This document shows, one piece after another, positions 6,370-12,573 of a stretch of 21,662 bases of DNA. The position numbers and the translations under genes were made by a program. The notes below the pieces were generated by a model. The model was not told the DNA's origin. It made no database searches and saw only the letters and a list, made by a program, of their open reading frames with translations. This DNA comes from CAZHWT01 sp964536215 (lineage in GTDB: Bacteria; Patescibacteriota; CAZHWT01). Position 1 is the stretch's first letter. Every line of letters begins with the position of its first letter. Where the stretch lies: contig CAZHWT010000023.1 in NCBI GenBank assembly GCA_964536215.1, positions 1 through 21,662 of the forward strand, read 5' to 3'.

Positions 6370-6789
6370 GTGAATAAGAAAATTTTGTTTGGCCTTATTG
6401 TGGCTGTGGTGGTGATTGGGTTGGGGTATGGTGGGTGGGTGTGGGTGGATGGGCAGAATAAGGAGTCTGATAAAGCTGCTACTACACCAACTCCGACGAT
6501 GGCTATGGATATGTCGGCTGAGGAGCATGCGGCGATGAACGATTCAGTCAGCTATCAAGGTGAGGAGGGTAAGACGGCGCTGGATTTGTTGGTGGAGAAG
6601 TATCCTAATTCTAAGACGTCTGGTGAGGGGGCGATGGCCTTTGTGACTGAGATTAATGGTCGGGTGGCAGACACGTCTAAGAATGAATTTTGGAAGTTCT
6701 TGATTAATGGCGAGGATGCTCAGGTAGGAGCGGGAACTTACCAGACTAAGTCAACCGATCAGATTACTTGGGAGATTGACACGTATTGA
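6370..6789 (+). CDS. Membrane-anchored DUF4430-like protein, candidate corrinoid binder
   Basis: GTG 6370 is chosen because GGAGGTG ends 6 nt before it (an in-frame TTG at 6355 overlaps the SD). The 139-aa protein has an N-terminal membrane helix (residues 4-24) and a Thr/Pro linker. A Met/His-rich stretch follows (MAMDMSAEEHAAM, 44-56), then a domain matching DUF4430 at about 66-138: GKTALDLL, FVTEINGRV, FWKFLINGEDAQVGAGTY and DQITWEID. DUF4430 resembles the C-terminal domain of transcobalamin/intrinsic factor. With no lipobox Cys, it is probably anchored by its helix and faces outward. Lying behind a cobalamin riboswitch and before a DUF6580-like membrane protein, it probably captures corrinoid; this role is inferred. 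Confidence 0.82.
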   Translation: MNKKILFGLIVAVVVIGLGYGGWVWVDGQNKESDKAATTPTPTMAMDMSAEEHAAMNDSVSYQGEEGKTALDLLVEKYPNSKTSGEGAMAFVTEINGRVADTSKNEFWKFLINGEDAQVGAGTYQTKSTDQITWEIDTY

Positions 6790-6794
6790 ATAAA

Positions 6795-6822
6795 GTCAAA
6801 AGGCAAAGGGCAAAAGTCAACG
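6795..6822 (+). repeat. Heptad array between the two uptake genes
   Basis: Four in-phase 7-nt units: GTCAAAA, GGCAAAG, GGCAAAA, GTCAACG. A related run in reverse orientation lies at 16938-16965, upstream of rpsT. Confidence 0.65.
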
Positions 6823-6890
6823 GTGCAGCGAAAGAATACTATTTAATTCTTAATTCAATATTCTGGATTCTACTAGAGGAGGTGAATGTT

Positions 6891-7457
6891 GTGAAGATGG
6901 ATAAAAAGTTGATGATTGAATGTCTGGCGGCGGCTGGGTTGGTGGGAGCGGCAGTGGTGTGGCGGCTGGTGAATAATGAGGCTATGGTGCTGCCTAATCT
7001 GGAATTGGTGACGGCGGCGAGTTTGGTAGCAGCGGTGTTTATGCGTCGGCCGGTAGCCTTGGCAGTGCCGGTGGCGGCGATGGTTGTGTCCGATGCGATT
7101 ATTGGTGGAAGTATGCCGCTGTTTACTTGGTCAGCCTTCTTAGTGATTGCCGTGAGTGGGCTGTGGCTGCGTCGGTTTGTGCAGGCGCCACAAAAATTGG
7201 TTTTGGCCACGGGTGGAACGGGTTTGGCGGCAGCACTGTTTTTCTTTGCCTGGACTAATTTTGGGGTATGGTTTATGGCCGATGGGTCATTTTACCCTAA
7301 GACCTGGGAAGGACTGATGCTGTGCTATACCTATGGATTGCCGTTCCTGCGGGGGTCGCTGGTGAGTGGGGTAATAGTGGCTCCAGTGGTGATGGCGGCG
7401 GCAGTGTATGCACCAAAATGGCTGGGCGCGACACAGCGGCGATTGGCGGCAGCTTAG
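6891..7457 (+). CDS. DUF6580-like membrane protein, candidate S component for corrinoid uptake
   Basis: The start is GTG 6891, 8 nt after GGAGG; the open frame extends to 6786, but that part lacks an SD. The 188-aa protein has five to six hydrophobic helices. Its signature regions match my memory of DUF6580: PNLELVTAASLVAAVFMRRP, VSDAIIG, FFFAWTNFGVWFM (117-129), YPKTWEGLMLCYTYGLPFL (135-153). DUF6580 proteins are compact, ECF-S-like putative transporters. Co-regulation with the DUF4430-like gene by a cobalamin riboswitch points to corrinoid uptake, but no ATPase or EcfT gene is in the window. A terminator follows 24 nt downstream, so the unit has two genes. Confidence 0.8.
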   Translation: MKMDKKLMIECLAAAGLVGAAVVWRLVNNEAMVLPNLELVTAASLVAAVFMRRPVALAVPVAAMVVSDAIIGGSMPLFTWSAFLVIAVSGLWLRRFVQAPQKLVLATGGTGLAAALFFFAWTNFGVWFMADGSFYPKTWEGLMLCYTYGLPFLRGSLVSGVIVAPVVMAAAVYAPKWLGATQRRLAAA

Positions 7458-7481
7458 GATTGTTTACTGTAGAGAAGAATG

Positions 7482-7512
7482 AAGGCGGTCCGATGAATTT
7501 GGACCGCCTTTT
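7482..7512 (+). terminator. Intrinsic terminator of the riboswitch operon
   Basis: AAGGCGGTCC (7482-7491) pairs perfectly with GGACCGCCTT (7501-7510), followed by further T. The minus strand also gives a run of T (CTTCATT) of lesser quality, so it may serve the convergent gene at 7522 too. Confidence 0.85.
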
Positions 7513-7521
7513 GCATGTTGC

Positions 7522-7764
7522 CTAGTACGGCAAGCGGGCTATCACCTGAATATGGTGACGTAGATCTAGGTTAGGGCAGGTTCCGAAACGGAAGAGGTAT
7601 TCTTCGAGCAACAGTTCGACGATTCCAGCTCGCTGGTCAGCTGTCCAGCCTTCGACTTCGTGCACCTTCTCTGGAGGAGCTTGATTAATTTGCGGTTGGC
7701 CAAGAATGGCCAGGATTTGTTCATCACTGGCGTTATGCAGCCAGTTGCGAACCCTGTCGATCAT
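7522..7764 (-). CDS. Small hypothetical acidic protein (80 aa)
   Basis: The family is not recognised. ATG 7764 is preceded by GAGAGACAG and overlaps the 3' end of the upstream gene by 32 nt in another frame, a sign of translational coupling. The protein is helical and acidic: MIDRVRNWLHN, SDEQILAILGQ, WTADQRAGIVELLLEEYLFRFG. No membrane segment or motif was found. It probably works with the 133-aa partner. Confidence 0.65.
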   Translation of the reverse strand: MIDRVRNWLHNASDEQILAILGQPQINQAPPEKVHEVEGWTADQRAGIVELLLEEYLFRFGTCPNLDLRHHIQVIARLPY

Positions 7765-8134
7765 TTACTGTCTCTCTTTCTGTGGGATAAACCTCGGTAA
7801 TGCAGCCGAGAATCTGCCGGACAATTGGCTGACTCACTACCATCTTGGGGTAGCGGTTTTGGCATTCATCTCGGAAAACTTGCCAGTACTCAGCAACTTC
7901 CCCTTCTGACACTCGCCAGCTCTCTGGCATGCCTTGCTTGAGGACTGCTAGAGTCTTGCCGAGACGTTCTAGGCGAACTTCTTGGTCGGATTTGTGAGTG
8001 ATTTTTTGCCATAAGCTTGGCTTAACTGATTCTGAAGCTGCATGGCTATAGTGAGCGATAAGCTCTTTTAGTTCATTGTACTTAGTCGACCTTAGGTTTA
8101 GACGAAACCTGTCGACCTGGACCTGGTCAATCAT
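7733..8134 (-). CDS. Hypothetical protein (133 aa), first gene of a two-gene operon
   Basis: ATG 8134 is chosen for its AGGAGAG SD; a longer frame starts at 8194. An extended -10 (TG-C-TACAAT on the minus strand) lies at 8183-8175. The protein is helical and charged: YNELKELIAHYSHAA, SLWQKITHKSDQEVRLERLGKTL, SEGEVAEYWQVFRDECQNRYPK, then QPIVRQILGCITEVYP. No known domain is recognised, and it has no signal or membrane segment. It overlaps the 80-aa gene downstream. Confidence 0.65.
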   Translation of the reverse strand: MIDQVQVDRFRLNLRSTKYNELKELIAHYSHAASESVKPSLWQKITHKSDQEVRLERLGKTLAVLKQGMPESWRVSEGEVAEYWQVFRDECQNRYPKMVVSQPIVRQILGCITEVYPTERETVNDRQGSQLAA

Positions 8135-8352
8135 TGTCGTCTCTCCTTTGTAACCACAGGATTTTACCGGCCATATTGTAGCATGAGATGGCAATGGATG
8201 AGTTTACCCCGATTTAATCGAGGTTTATAGTTCTACGGATGCGCGAATAAATAGAAGCCTGCCAATATTCCCAAAATACCCTATAGATCATTTCGCTTTG
8301 ACTTCCAGAAGCCTGAAGATAACCAGAGTGATGAGTCCCCATTGCTTGCTTG

Positions 8353-8361
8353 TGGTACACT
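8353..8361 (+). promoter_or_regulatory. Extended -10 promoter of the galU-like gene
   Basis: TG-G-TACACT ends 7 nt before ATG 8369, with no SD: a likely leaderless start. Confidence 0.6.
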
Positions 8362-8368
8362 GGCAAGC

Positions 8369-9181
8369 ATGAAAATTACTAAAGCTATTATTCCGGTGGC
8401 TGGTTGGGGAACTCGCCGCTTGCCGATTACTAAAACGATTGAGAAGTGCATGTTGCCGATTGGGAATCGGCCAGTGGTGGATTATATTGTGCAGGATTGT
8501 CTTTTGGCCGGCATTACTGATTTTTATTTTGTGGTTAGTTCGGAAAATTCTCAGTTGGAAGCGTTTTATAGCCGCAATGAGCCCTTGGAAGAGTATTTAA
8601 AAGCCAATGGGAAGGAGTCGATGTTGTCGCTGGTTACCCCGCCGCCGGCTACCTTTCACTTTGTTGTCCAGCCGAATGATGGTAAGTATGGTACGGCTAT
8701 TCCGGTGGGGTTGTGTGTGCCGTTTGTGGAGCCGGGTGAGTCGGTAGTGGTAATGATGGGCGATGATTGTGTGTATATGGCCGATGGATCGAGTCAGTTA
8801 GAGAAGTTGATGGCAGTAACTCCAGAAGGTGGCTGCTCTCTGTTGGGCGTGGAGGTGCTCCGAGAGCGGGTGCCTAGCTATGGTGTGTTAAAAATTGATG
8901 AGCAACAAAACTTTGAAGCCATTATCGAGCACCCAACTGTGGAAGAGGCGCCGAGCAATCTGATTAATATTAGTAAGTATATTTTGAACTACTCGGCGTT
9001 GCAGAGAATTGAGGAGTTTTGTGCTCGGCAAAAGTCTGATGAGTACTTAATTGTTGATCCGATTAATGAGTATGTGGCGGATGGTGGGGTGGTAAAGGTG
9101 GTGCCAGCGGCTGGGACATACTTGGATGCTGGGACGGTGGAAGGGTGGGTGGAGGCGAATAGACTGGTAATTGGTGGGTAG
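8369..9181 (+). CDS. galU: UTP--glucose-1-phosphate uridylyltransferase-like enzyme (GalU family)
   Basis: This is a Rossmann-type sugar-phosphate nucleotidyltransferase of 270 aa. It would make UDP-glucose from UTP and glucose-1-phosphate in the cytoplasm for surface polysaccharides. The signature loop is AIIPVAGWGTRRLPITKTIEKCMLPI (residues 6-31), with the Gly-rich loop, Arg and Lys seen in GalU. KYGTAIPV and VVVMMGDDCVY (nucleotide and metal site) follow, then the VPSYGVL and EYLIVDPINEY regions. It is shorter than typical GalU (about 300 aa), so a different sugar substrate is possible. ATG 8369 is favoured over the upstream frame by its -10 box. The stop codon lies within a GTGGGTA/GTGAGTG heptad run. 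Confidence 0.82.
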   Translation: MKITKAIIPVAGWGTRRLPITKTIEKCMLPIGNRPVVDYIVQDCLLAGITDFYFVVSSENSQLEAFYSRNEPLEEYLKANGKESMLSLVTPPPATFHFVVQPNDGKYGTAIPVGLCVPFVEPGESVVVMMGDDCVYMADGSSQLEKLMAVTPEGGCSLLGVEVLRERVPSYGVLKIDEQQNFEAIIEHPTVEEAPSNLINISKYILNYSALQRIEEFCARQKSDEYLIVDPINEYVADGGVVKVVPAAGTYLDAGTVEGWVEANRLVIGG

Positions 9182-9331
9182 TGAGTGGTGTGTGGTGGGA
9201 GCTTTAAATAACGAGTTTCGAACGTGTCATTCTGGAATATGTGAAGCGAGTGATAGGATCTCTTTGCGGTTTGCTCCGCCAGCGGCGGACAAGGGTTTGC
9301 CTAGTTGTCATTCTCAACTTGATTGAGAATC
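9174..9331 (+). repeat. Heptad runs and inverted repeats after galU
   Basis: The 364-nt gene-free stretch 9182-9545 begins with in-phase heptads GTGGGTA, GTGAGTG, GTGTGTG, GTGGGAG (9174-9201). TAAATAA, CGAGTTT, CGAACGT (9205-9225) follow. TGATAGGATCT (9251-9261) recurs at 21619-21629, and GGCGGACAAGGG recurs inside copy 2 of the composite repeat. ATTCTCAA/TTGAGAAT is an inverted repeat at about 9311-9331. The rest of the stretch, apart from the palindrome at 9398-9429, shows nothing. Confidence 0.6.
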
Positions 9332-9397
9332 TCCTTTGAACTATTGGTATATCCTTAGATCATCCTTTGTTGAATTTACAGAGATAAAGTGAGGTTG

Positions 9398-9429
9398 GTA
9401 CGTACATGTGTACGTACACGTGTACGTAC
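9398..9429. repeat. 32-bp GTAC-rich palindrome
   Basis: GTACGTACATGT, GTACGTACACGT and GTACGTAC are direct 12-nt units that together form a palindrome, with one mismatched pair (30 of 32 positions symmetric). It lies in the gene-free region between galU and the HicB-like gene, about 117 nt past the end of the latter, so it is not an obvious operator. Confidence 0.75.
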
Positions 9430-9545
9430 TACTTCCAGATACTTCTCTACTTGTCGGCAGGTCTGGCTGAGGTTTGAGTGGTTGCAGGTAATTCGCTTCG
9501 CCCGACCTTCTCTGAGTTGCCATGTTCCGAAAGTCGGATGAGAGA

Positions 9546-9851
9546 TTATTCTGATTTTGCGGGGTTGAAGTTTGGTTCAGGAATGTCGTGTCCCTGCTCG
9601 ACTTCAGTTTCTATCCATAAGCCTAGAATTTCTAGTGCAGCTTGGTGAGGATCTTGGTCTGGAGCTATCTGGGTCATACAGCCAGGTAAATCTGGGAATT
9701 CAATAAAAGTGTCTGGATTATTATCCTCATCAGGACCAGCTTCAATTCTGTAGTAATAGGTTTTGTTATTGGGCGCTTCGGCGTGGCCAAAGGTGGGGTT
9801 ATTTGGGCCGGATTCTGGTGTTTCTGGCATGTAGCCTGATTCAATGCTCAT
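9546..9851 (-). CDS. HicB-like antitoxin-fold protein, no HicA partner
   Basis: In this 101-aa protein, residues 31-95 match the HicB-like domain: YYYRIEAGPDEDNNPDTFIEFPDLPGCMTQ, then DPHQAALEILGLWIETEVEQGHDIPEP. The FPDLPGC turn and the helix ending before IP.P are typical. HicB proteins usually neutralise the HicA RNase. No HicA-sized gene flanks this one, and no C-terminal DNA-binding domain is present. It may be a solitary regulator or protein-stabilising domain. ATG 9851 has an AGGAG SD. Its promoter (TG-C-TACAGT on the minus strand, 9886-9878) lies back to back with the pgk promoter. Confidence 0.78.
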   Translation of the reverse strand: MSIESGYMPETPESGPNNPTFGHAEAPNNKTYYYRIEAGPDEDNNPDTFIEFPDLPGCMTQIAPDQDPHQAALEILGLWIETEVEQGHDIPEPNFNPAKSE

Positions 9852-9911
9852 AGGTTTCTCCTATAGTTTATATACTAACTGTAGCAGGTTTATTTGCGGG
9901 CTTCCAGTCAT

Positions 9912-9920
9912 TGCTATATC
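9912..9920 (+). promoter_or_regulatory. Extended -10 promoter of pgk
   Basis: TG-C-TATATC ends 8 nt before ATG 9929; no SD is present, so a leaderless transcript is likely. Confidence 0.5.
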
Positions 9921-9928
9921 ATAAACCT

Positions 9929-10948
9929 ATGATGCAAACTTTGAATGATGTTGATGTAAACGGTAAGCGAGTGCTGGTGCGGTTGGATTTGGATGTGCCG
10001 GTGGAGGATGGGGTGGTTGGTGACGTGACCCGGCTAGAAGCAGGCTTGGCTAGTTTGAAATATATTTTGGATAATGGTGGGCAGCCGGTAGTGATTAGTC
10101 ATGCGGGACGTCCAGAAGGTAAGGTGGTGGAAGCGTTGAGTCTGCGGCCAATTTTGCAAAAACTGATGGAGTTGCTGGGCAATGATTTTACGTATCAGAT
10201 TATTGATGCGCCGAGTGAATTGAAGTTAGAGGGAACGGTGCTGGCGTTGGAGAATTTGCGTTTTAATGCTGGTGAGGAGGCTAATGATGTCGCCTTTGCC
10301 GAATATCTGGCCTCGTTTGGGGATATATACGTCAATGATTCATTTGCGGTATCTCATCGAGCTCATGCCTCGATTGTTGGGCTAGACACGTTGTTGCCTT
10401 GTTATGCCGGGCTTCATTTAGTCGAGGAAGTATCTCATTTGGAGGTAGCCAGTAAAAGTCCGGAGCATCCGGTGGTGTTGGTGCTGGGCGGGGCTAAAGT
10501 AGAGACGAAGTTGCCGGTAGTGAATGGGATGCAAGGGGTGGCCGATACTATTTTGTTAGGCGGCAAGCTGGTGGCGGAGGCGGATGAGGCGACATTGCCC
10601 AAGAATGTGCTATTGGCGGAGCTGGATGAGACGGGGTTTGATATTACGTCAGAATCAGCTCAGAGGTTTGCTGAAGAAATTGCTAAGGCTAGGACGATTA
10701 TGTGGAATGGTCCGGTGGGCAAGTTTGAAGAATCTCCGTATGACGCTGGGACCAAGGTGGTGGCCGAAGCGGTGGCGGCTAACGGGGCAGCCAATCGGGT
10801 GATTGGGGGCGGTGATACGTTGGCGGCGTTGCATCAGTTTGGGTTGATGGACAAAGTGGGCTATGTATCGACTGGTGGTGGGGCGATGCTGGACTTTTTG
10901 GCGGGAGAGAAGTTGCCGGGACTGGTGGGGCTGGGATATTATGACTAA
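9929..10948 (+). CDS. pgk: Phosphoglycerate kinase, short form
   Basis: Converts 1,3-bisphosphoglycerate and ADP to 3-phosphoglycerate and ATP. Substrate-site motifs are present: VLVRLDLDVPV (usual VRVDFNVP), VVISHAGRPEGK, LALENLRF, YVNDSFAVSHRAHAS. The nucleotide domain has VLVLGGAKVETKLPV, IMWNGPVGKFE and GGGDTLAAL with STGGGAMLDFLAGEKLPGL. The length is 339 aa against about 390 usually. The missing part falls in the C-terminal domain between LLGGKLVAEA and IMWNGPVG, where the usual helix-strand stretch and DIGP are shortened to LLAELDETGFDIT. Both adjacent ATGs (9929, 9932) are possible starts. Together with tpiA downstream it suggests lower glycolysis; gap is not in the window. Confidence 0.95.
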   Translation: MMQTLNDVDVNGKRVLVRLDLDVPVEDGVVGDVTRLEAGLASLKYILDNGGQPVVISHAGRPEGKVVEALSLRPILQKLMELLGNDFTYQIIDAPSELKLEGTVLALENLRFNAGEEANDVAFAEYLASFGDIYVNDSFAVSHRAHASIVGLDTLLPCYAGLHLVEEVSHLEVASKSPEHPVVLVLGGAKVETKLPVVNGMQGVADTILLGGKLVAEADEATLPKNVLLAELDETGFDITSESAQRFAEEIAKARTIMWNGPVGKFEESPYDAGTKVVAEAVAANGAANRVIGGGDTLAALHQFGLMDKVGYVSTGGGAMLDFLAGEKLPGLVGLGYYD

Positions 10949-10979
10949 CTTACAATTTATCTCGATTTGATCGGGGCTT

Positions 10980-11123
10980 AAGATTTAAGATCAAAGATCC
11001 AAACATACACATAAGTCTAAATATATAAGATAGAGAATAAATCATAAATAATAAACTCCTATCTTTGTTTATCTTAGAATTTAAAAATTGAAATTTACGT
11101 CTGGATCTTTGATCTTACATCTT
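10980..11123. repeat. Long inverted-repeat element of heptads, between pgk and the methyltransferase
   Basis: Left arm 10980-11000 and right arm 11103-11123 are complementary at 20 of 21 positions. Each arm is built of in-phase heptads: GATTTAA, GATCAAA, GATCCAA on the left; GATCTTT, GATCTTA, CATCTTA on the right. The middle is AT-rich. It ends 8 nt before the next start codon. Confidence 0.8.
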
Positions 11124-11131
11124 ACTTGCTG

Positions 11132-11650
11132 ATGATTTACGTTTGGTTTTGGGTTTTAATTCTATTGCTGATACTGATGGTGGTGATGTTGGTGTCGTTG
11201 GTGGTGGCGACGTTTACTGGAGCGCCGTATGTGCCAGTGCCGCAGAATGTGGCTAGGCGGATGGCAGAGCTGGCGGAAGTGAATGAAGGTGACCGAGCTA
11301 TAGATTTGGGATCGGGTGATGGGCGAATTGTGGCAGCGTTAGCTAAACATGGAGCTATGGCTGAAGGGTATGAAATTCAACCACTGTTAGTGTGGTGGTC
11401 GCGTTGGCGGTTGTGGCGGGCTGGTTTAGCGGCGACGACTCGGGTTGAGCGGAAGAATTTGTGGAAGGTAGACTGTAGTCGAGCCAGAGCAGTAACGCTC
11501 TATGCTTTTCCGACTATGATGTTGCGATTGGAACAAAAGTTGCAGAAGGAGTTGCCCAAAGGTGCACGAGTGGTGTCGCTGTCATTTGCTTTTCCTAACT
11601 GGCAGCCGGTTTTGGAAGAGGGCAAGATGAGGGTGTATGTAAAAACCTGA
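11132..11650 (+). CDS. Membrane-anchored SAM methyltransferase resembling FAM173/ATPSCKMT
   Basis: The protein has 172 aa from ATG 11132. An N-terminal membrane helix (about 4-27) precedes TGAPYVPVPQNVARRM. The class I SAM-binding motif is AIDLGSGDGRIV (57-67), and acidic E81 ends strand 2 (GYEIQP). The order DLGSGDGRIV, GYEIQPLLVWWSRWRLWRAG, NLWKV, FPTMMLRLEQKLQKEL, ARVVSLSFAFPNWQP closely follows the eukaryotic FAM173 lysine methyltransferases as I remember them. Those enzymes modify the ATP synthase c subunit or the ADP/ATP carrier in mitochondria and also carry an N-terminal membrane segment. A membrane-protein lysine as target is therefore a reasonable inference. The stop codon sits in the terminator hairpin. 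Confidence 0.83.
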   Translation: MIYVWFWVLILLLILMVVMLVSLVVATFTGAPYVPVPQNVARRMAELAEVNEGDRAIDLGSGDGRIVAALAKHGAMAEGYEIQPLLVWWSRWRLWRAGLAATTRVERKNLWKVDCSRARAVTLYAFPTMMLRLEQKLQKELPKGARVVSLSFAFPNWQPVLEEGKMRVYVKT

Positions 11651-11663
11651 CTGGCAGGTTTTT
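11641..11663 (+). terminator. Terminator overlapping the methyltransferase stop codon
   Basis: AAAAACCTG pairs with CAGGTTTTT (9 bp, 5-nt loop). The TGA stop (11648-11650) is within the hairpin. Confidence 0.75.
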
Positions 11664-11664
11664 A

Positions 11665-11762
11665 GAAACTCGAAAGCTGAAATTTGAAATACGAAACAAA
11701 ACAGAAATAAAAAATTCAAGCTTCTTTATTATTTCTATTTTATATTTGTTTCGTATTTCAAA
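11665..11762. repeat. Long inverted-repeat element of GAAANNN heptads
   Basis: Five in-phase heptads begin GAAA: GAAACTC, GAAAGCT, GAAATTT, GAAATAC, GAAACAA (11665-11699). An 18-bp perfect inverted repeat pairs 11683-11700 with 11745-11762, and AGAAATAA (11703-11710) pairs with TTATTTCT (11729-11736). It is related to the element at 13825-13934. Confidence 0.85.
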
Positions 11763-11793
11763 CTTCTGACTCCGGACTTTTATCTGCCTACTG

Positions 11794-11802
11794 TGGTATG
11801 AT
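11794..11802 (+). promoter_or_regulatory. Extended -10 promoter of tpiA
   Basis: TG-G-TATGAT, with a short leader of about 20 nt to ATG 11829 that has no SD. Confidence 0.5.
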
Positions 11803-11828
11803 TTTTCTAGAAAATAGAACCTACTTTT

Positions 11829-12500
11829 ATGAAACCTTTACTCGTGGCTAATTGGAAAATGCATAAGACGTTAATGGAGTCGGTGCAGTATATTGAATCG
11901 GCTGGAGAAGCGCTGAACCAGCTAGAGCACGTAGAAGTGGTGGTGTGTCCGCCATTTACCAGTCTGGCCGTAATGGAAGGGTTGCTGCGAGGAACTCGAG
12001 TACGATTAGGGGCGCAGAATGTGGCGGCATGGAAAGAGGGTGCGTATACTGGCGAGATATCGGCAAGCATGATAGCGGCGCACTGCCAGTTTGTGATTAT
12101 TGGGCATAGCGAGCGACGCAAGATGGGCGAGACGTCAGAGCAGGTGAATAGCAAGATTCGTCGATCGTTAGAGGTGGGGCTGCGGCCAATTGTATGTATT
12201 AGTAATGAAGGAGAGGTTGAAGCTTTGACGGAATTGAAAGACAAGGGTTTATCTTGGATCGTGGCTTTTGAACCGCTGGAGGCAATTGGGTCGGGTAAGC
12301 CGGAAGATCCAGCTTCGGTAGCCAAAATGGTTAAGGTGATTAAGCGGCAGCTGGGAGCGAGCACTCGGGTGCTGTATGGTGGCAGTGTGACGGCGGAAAA
12401 TGTGCGACAGTATGTTCGACTGTGTGACGGGGCGCTGGTCGGAGGTGCTAGTTTAGACCCTGAGGGTTTTTTGGCCTTGTGTAAACAAATTAATCACTAG
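11829..12500 (+). CDS. tpiA: Triosephosphate isomerase, short form
   Basis: Interconverts dihydroxyacetone phosphate and glyceraldehyde 3-phosphate. The 223-aa protein has NWKM (8-11, with catalytic Lys10), GHSERR (92-97, catalytic His93), FEP (catalytic Glu148), LYGGSV and GALVGGASL for phosphate binding. It is short compared with the bacterial average of about 250 aa. Loop 6 reads EPLEAIGSGKP instead of the bacterial EPVWAIGTGK. The usual Trp at the hinge is Glu, which is closer to archaeal EPPELIGTG. It lies downstream of pgk, separated by the methyltransferase and heptad elements. Confidence 0.95.
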   Translation: MKPLLVANWKMHKTLMESVQYIESAGEALNQLEHVEVVVCPPFTSLAVMEGLLRGTRVRLGAQNVAAWKEGAYTGEISASMIAAHCQFVIIGHSERRKMGETSEQVNSKIRRSLEVGLRPIVCISNEGEVEALTELKDKGLSWIVAFEPLEAIGSGKPEDPASVAKMVKVIKRQLGASTRVLYGGSVTAENVRQYVRLCDGALVGGASLDPEGFLALCKQINH

Positions 12501-12507
12501 TTGGTTT

Positions 12508-12561
12508 TTGCTAAAAAGCGTTAAATTGTGGTACCATGGTCAAGCTGTCTAAGCGGACAGC
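12508..12561 (+). promoter_or_regulatory. Promoter and leader hairpin of the LCP gene
   Basis: TTGCTA, 18 nt, TACCAT (12532-12537) with TG-G before the -10. The leader forms GCTGTC/GACAGC (12544-12561), then AAGGATTTTTT before ATG 12574, so the SD (AGGA) lies beside a hairpin with a U-run. The arrangement is terminator-like or SD-exposing. Confidence 0.5.
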
Positions 12562-12573
12562 AAGGATTTTTTA

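Noticed and set aside
6786..6890. Upstream extension of the DUF6580-like frame
   Set aside because: It has a TTG start without an SD and contains a heptad repeat; GTG 6891 follows a strong GGAGG.
9341..9523. 60-codon minus-strand frame after galU
   Set aside because: Its TYTCTYTCT-like peptide is just the translated GTAC palindrome; no SD.
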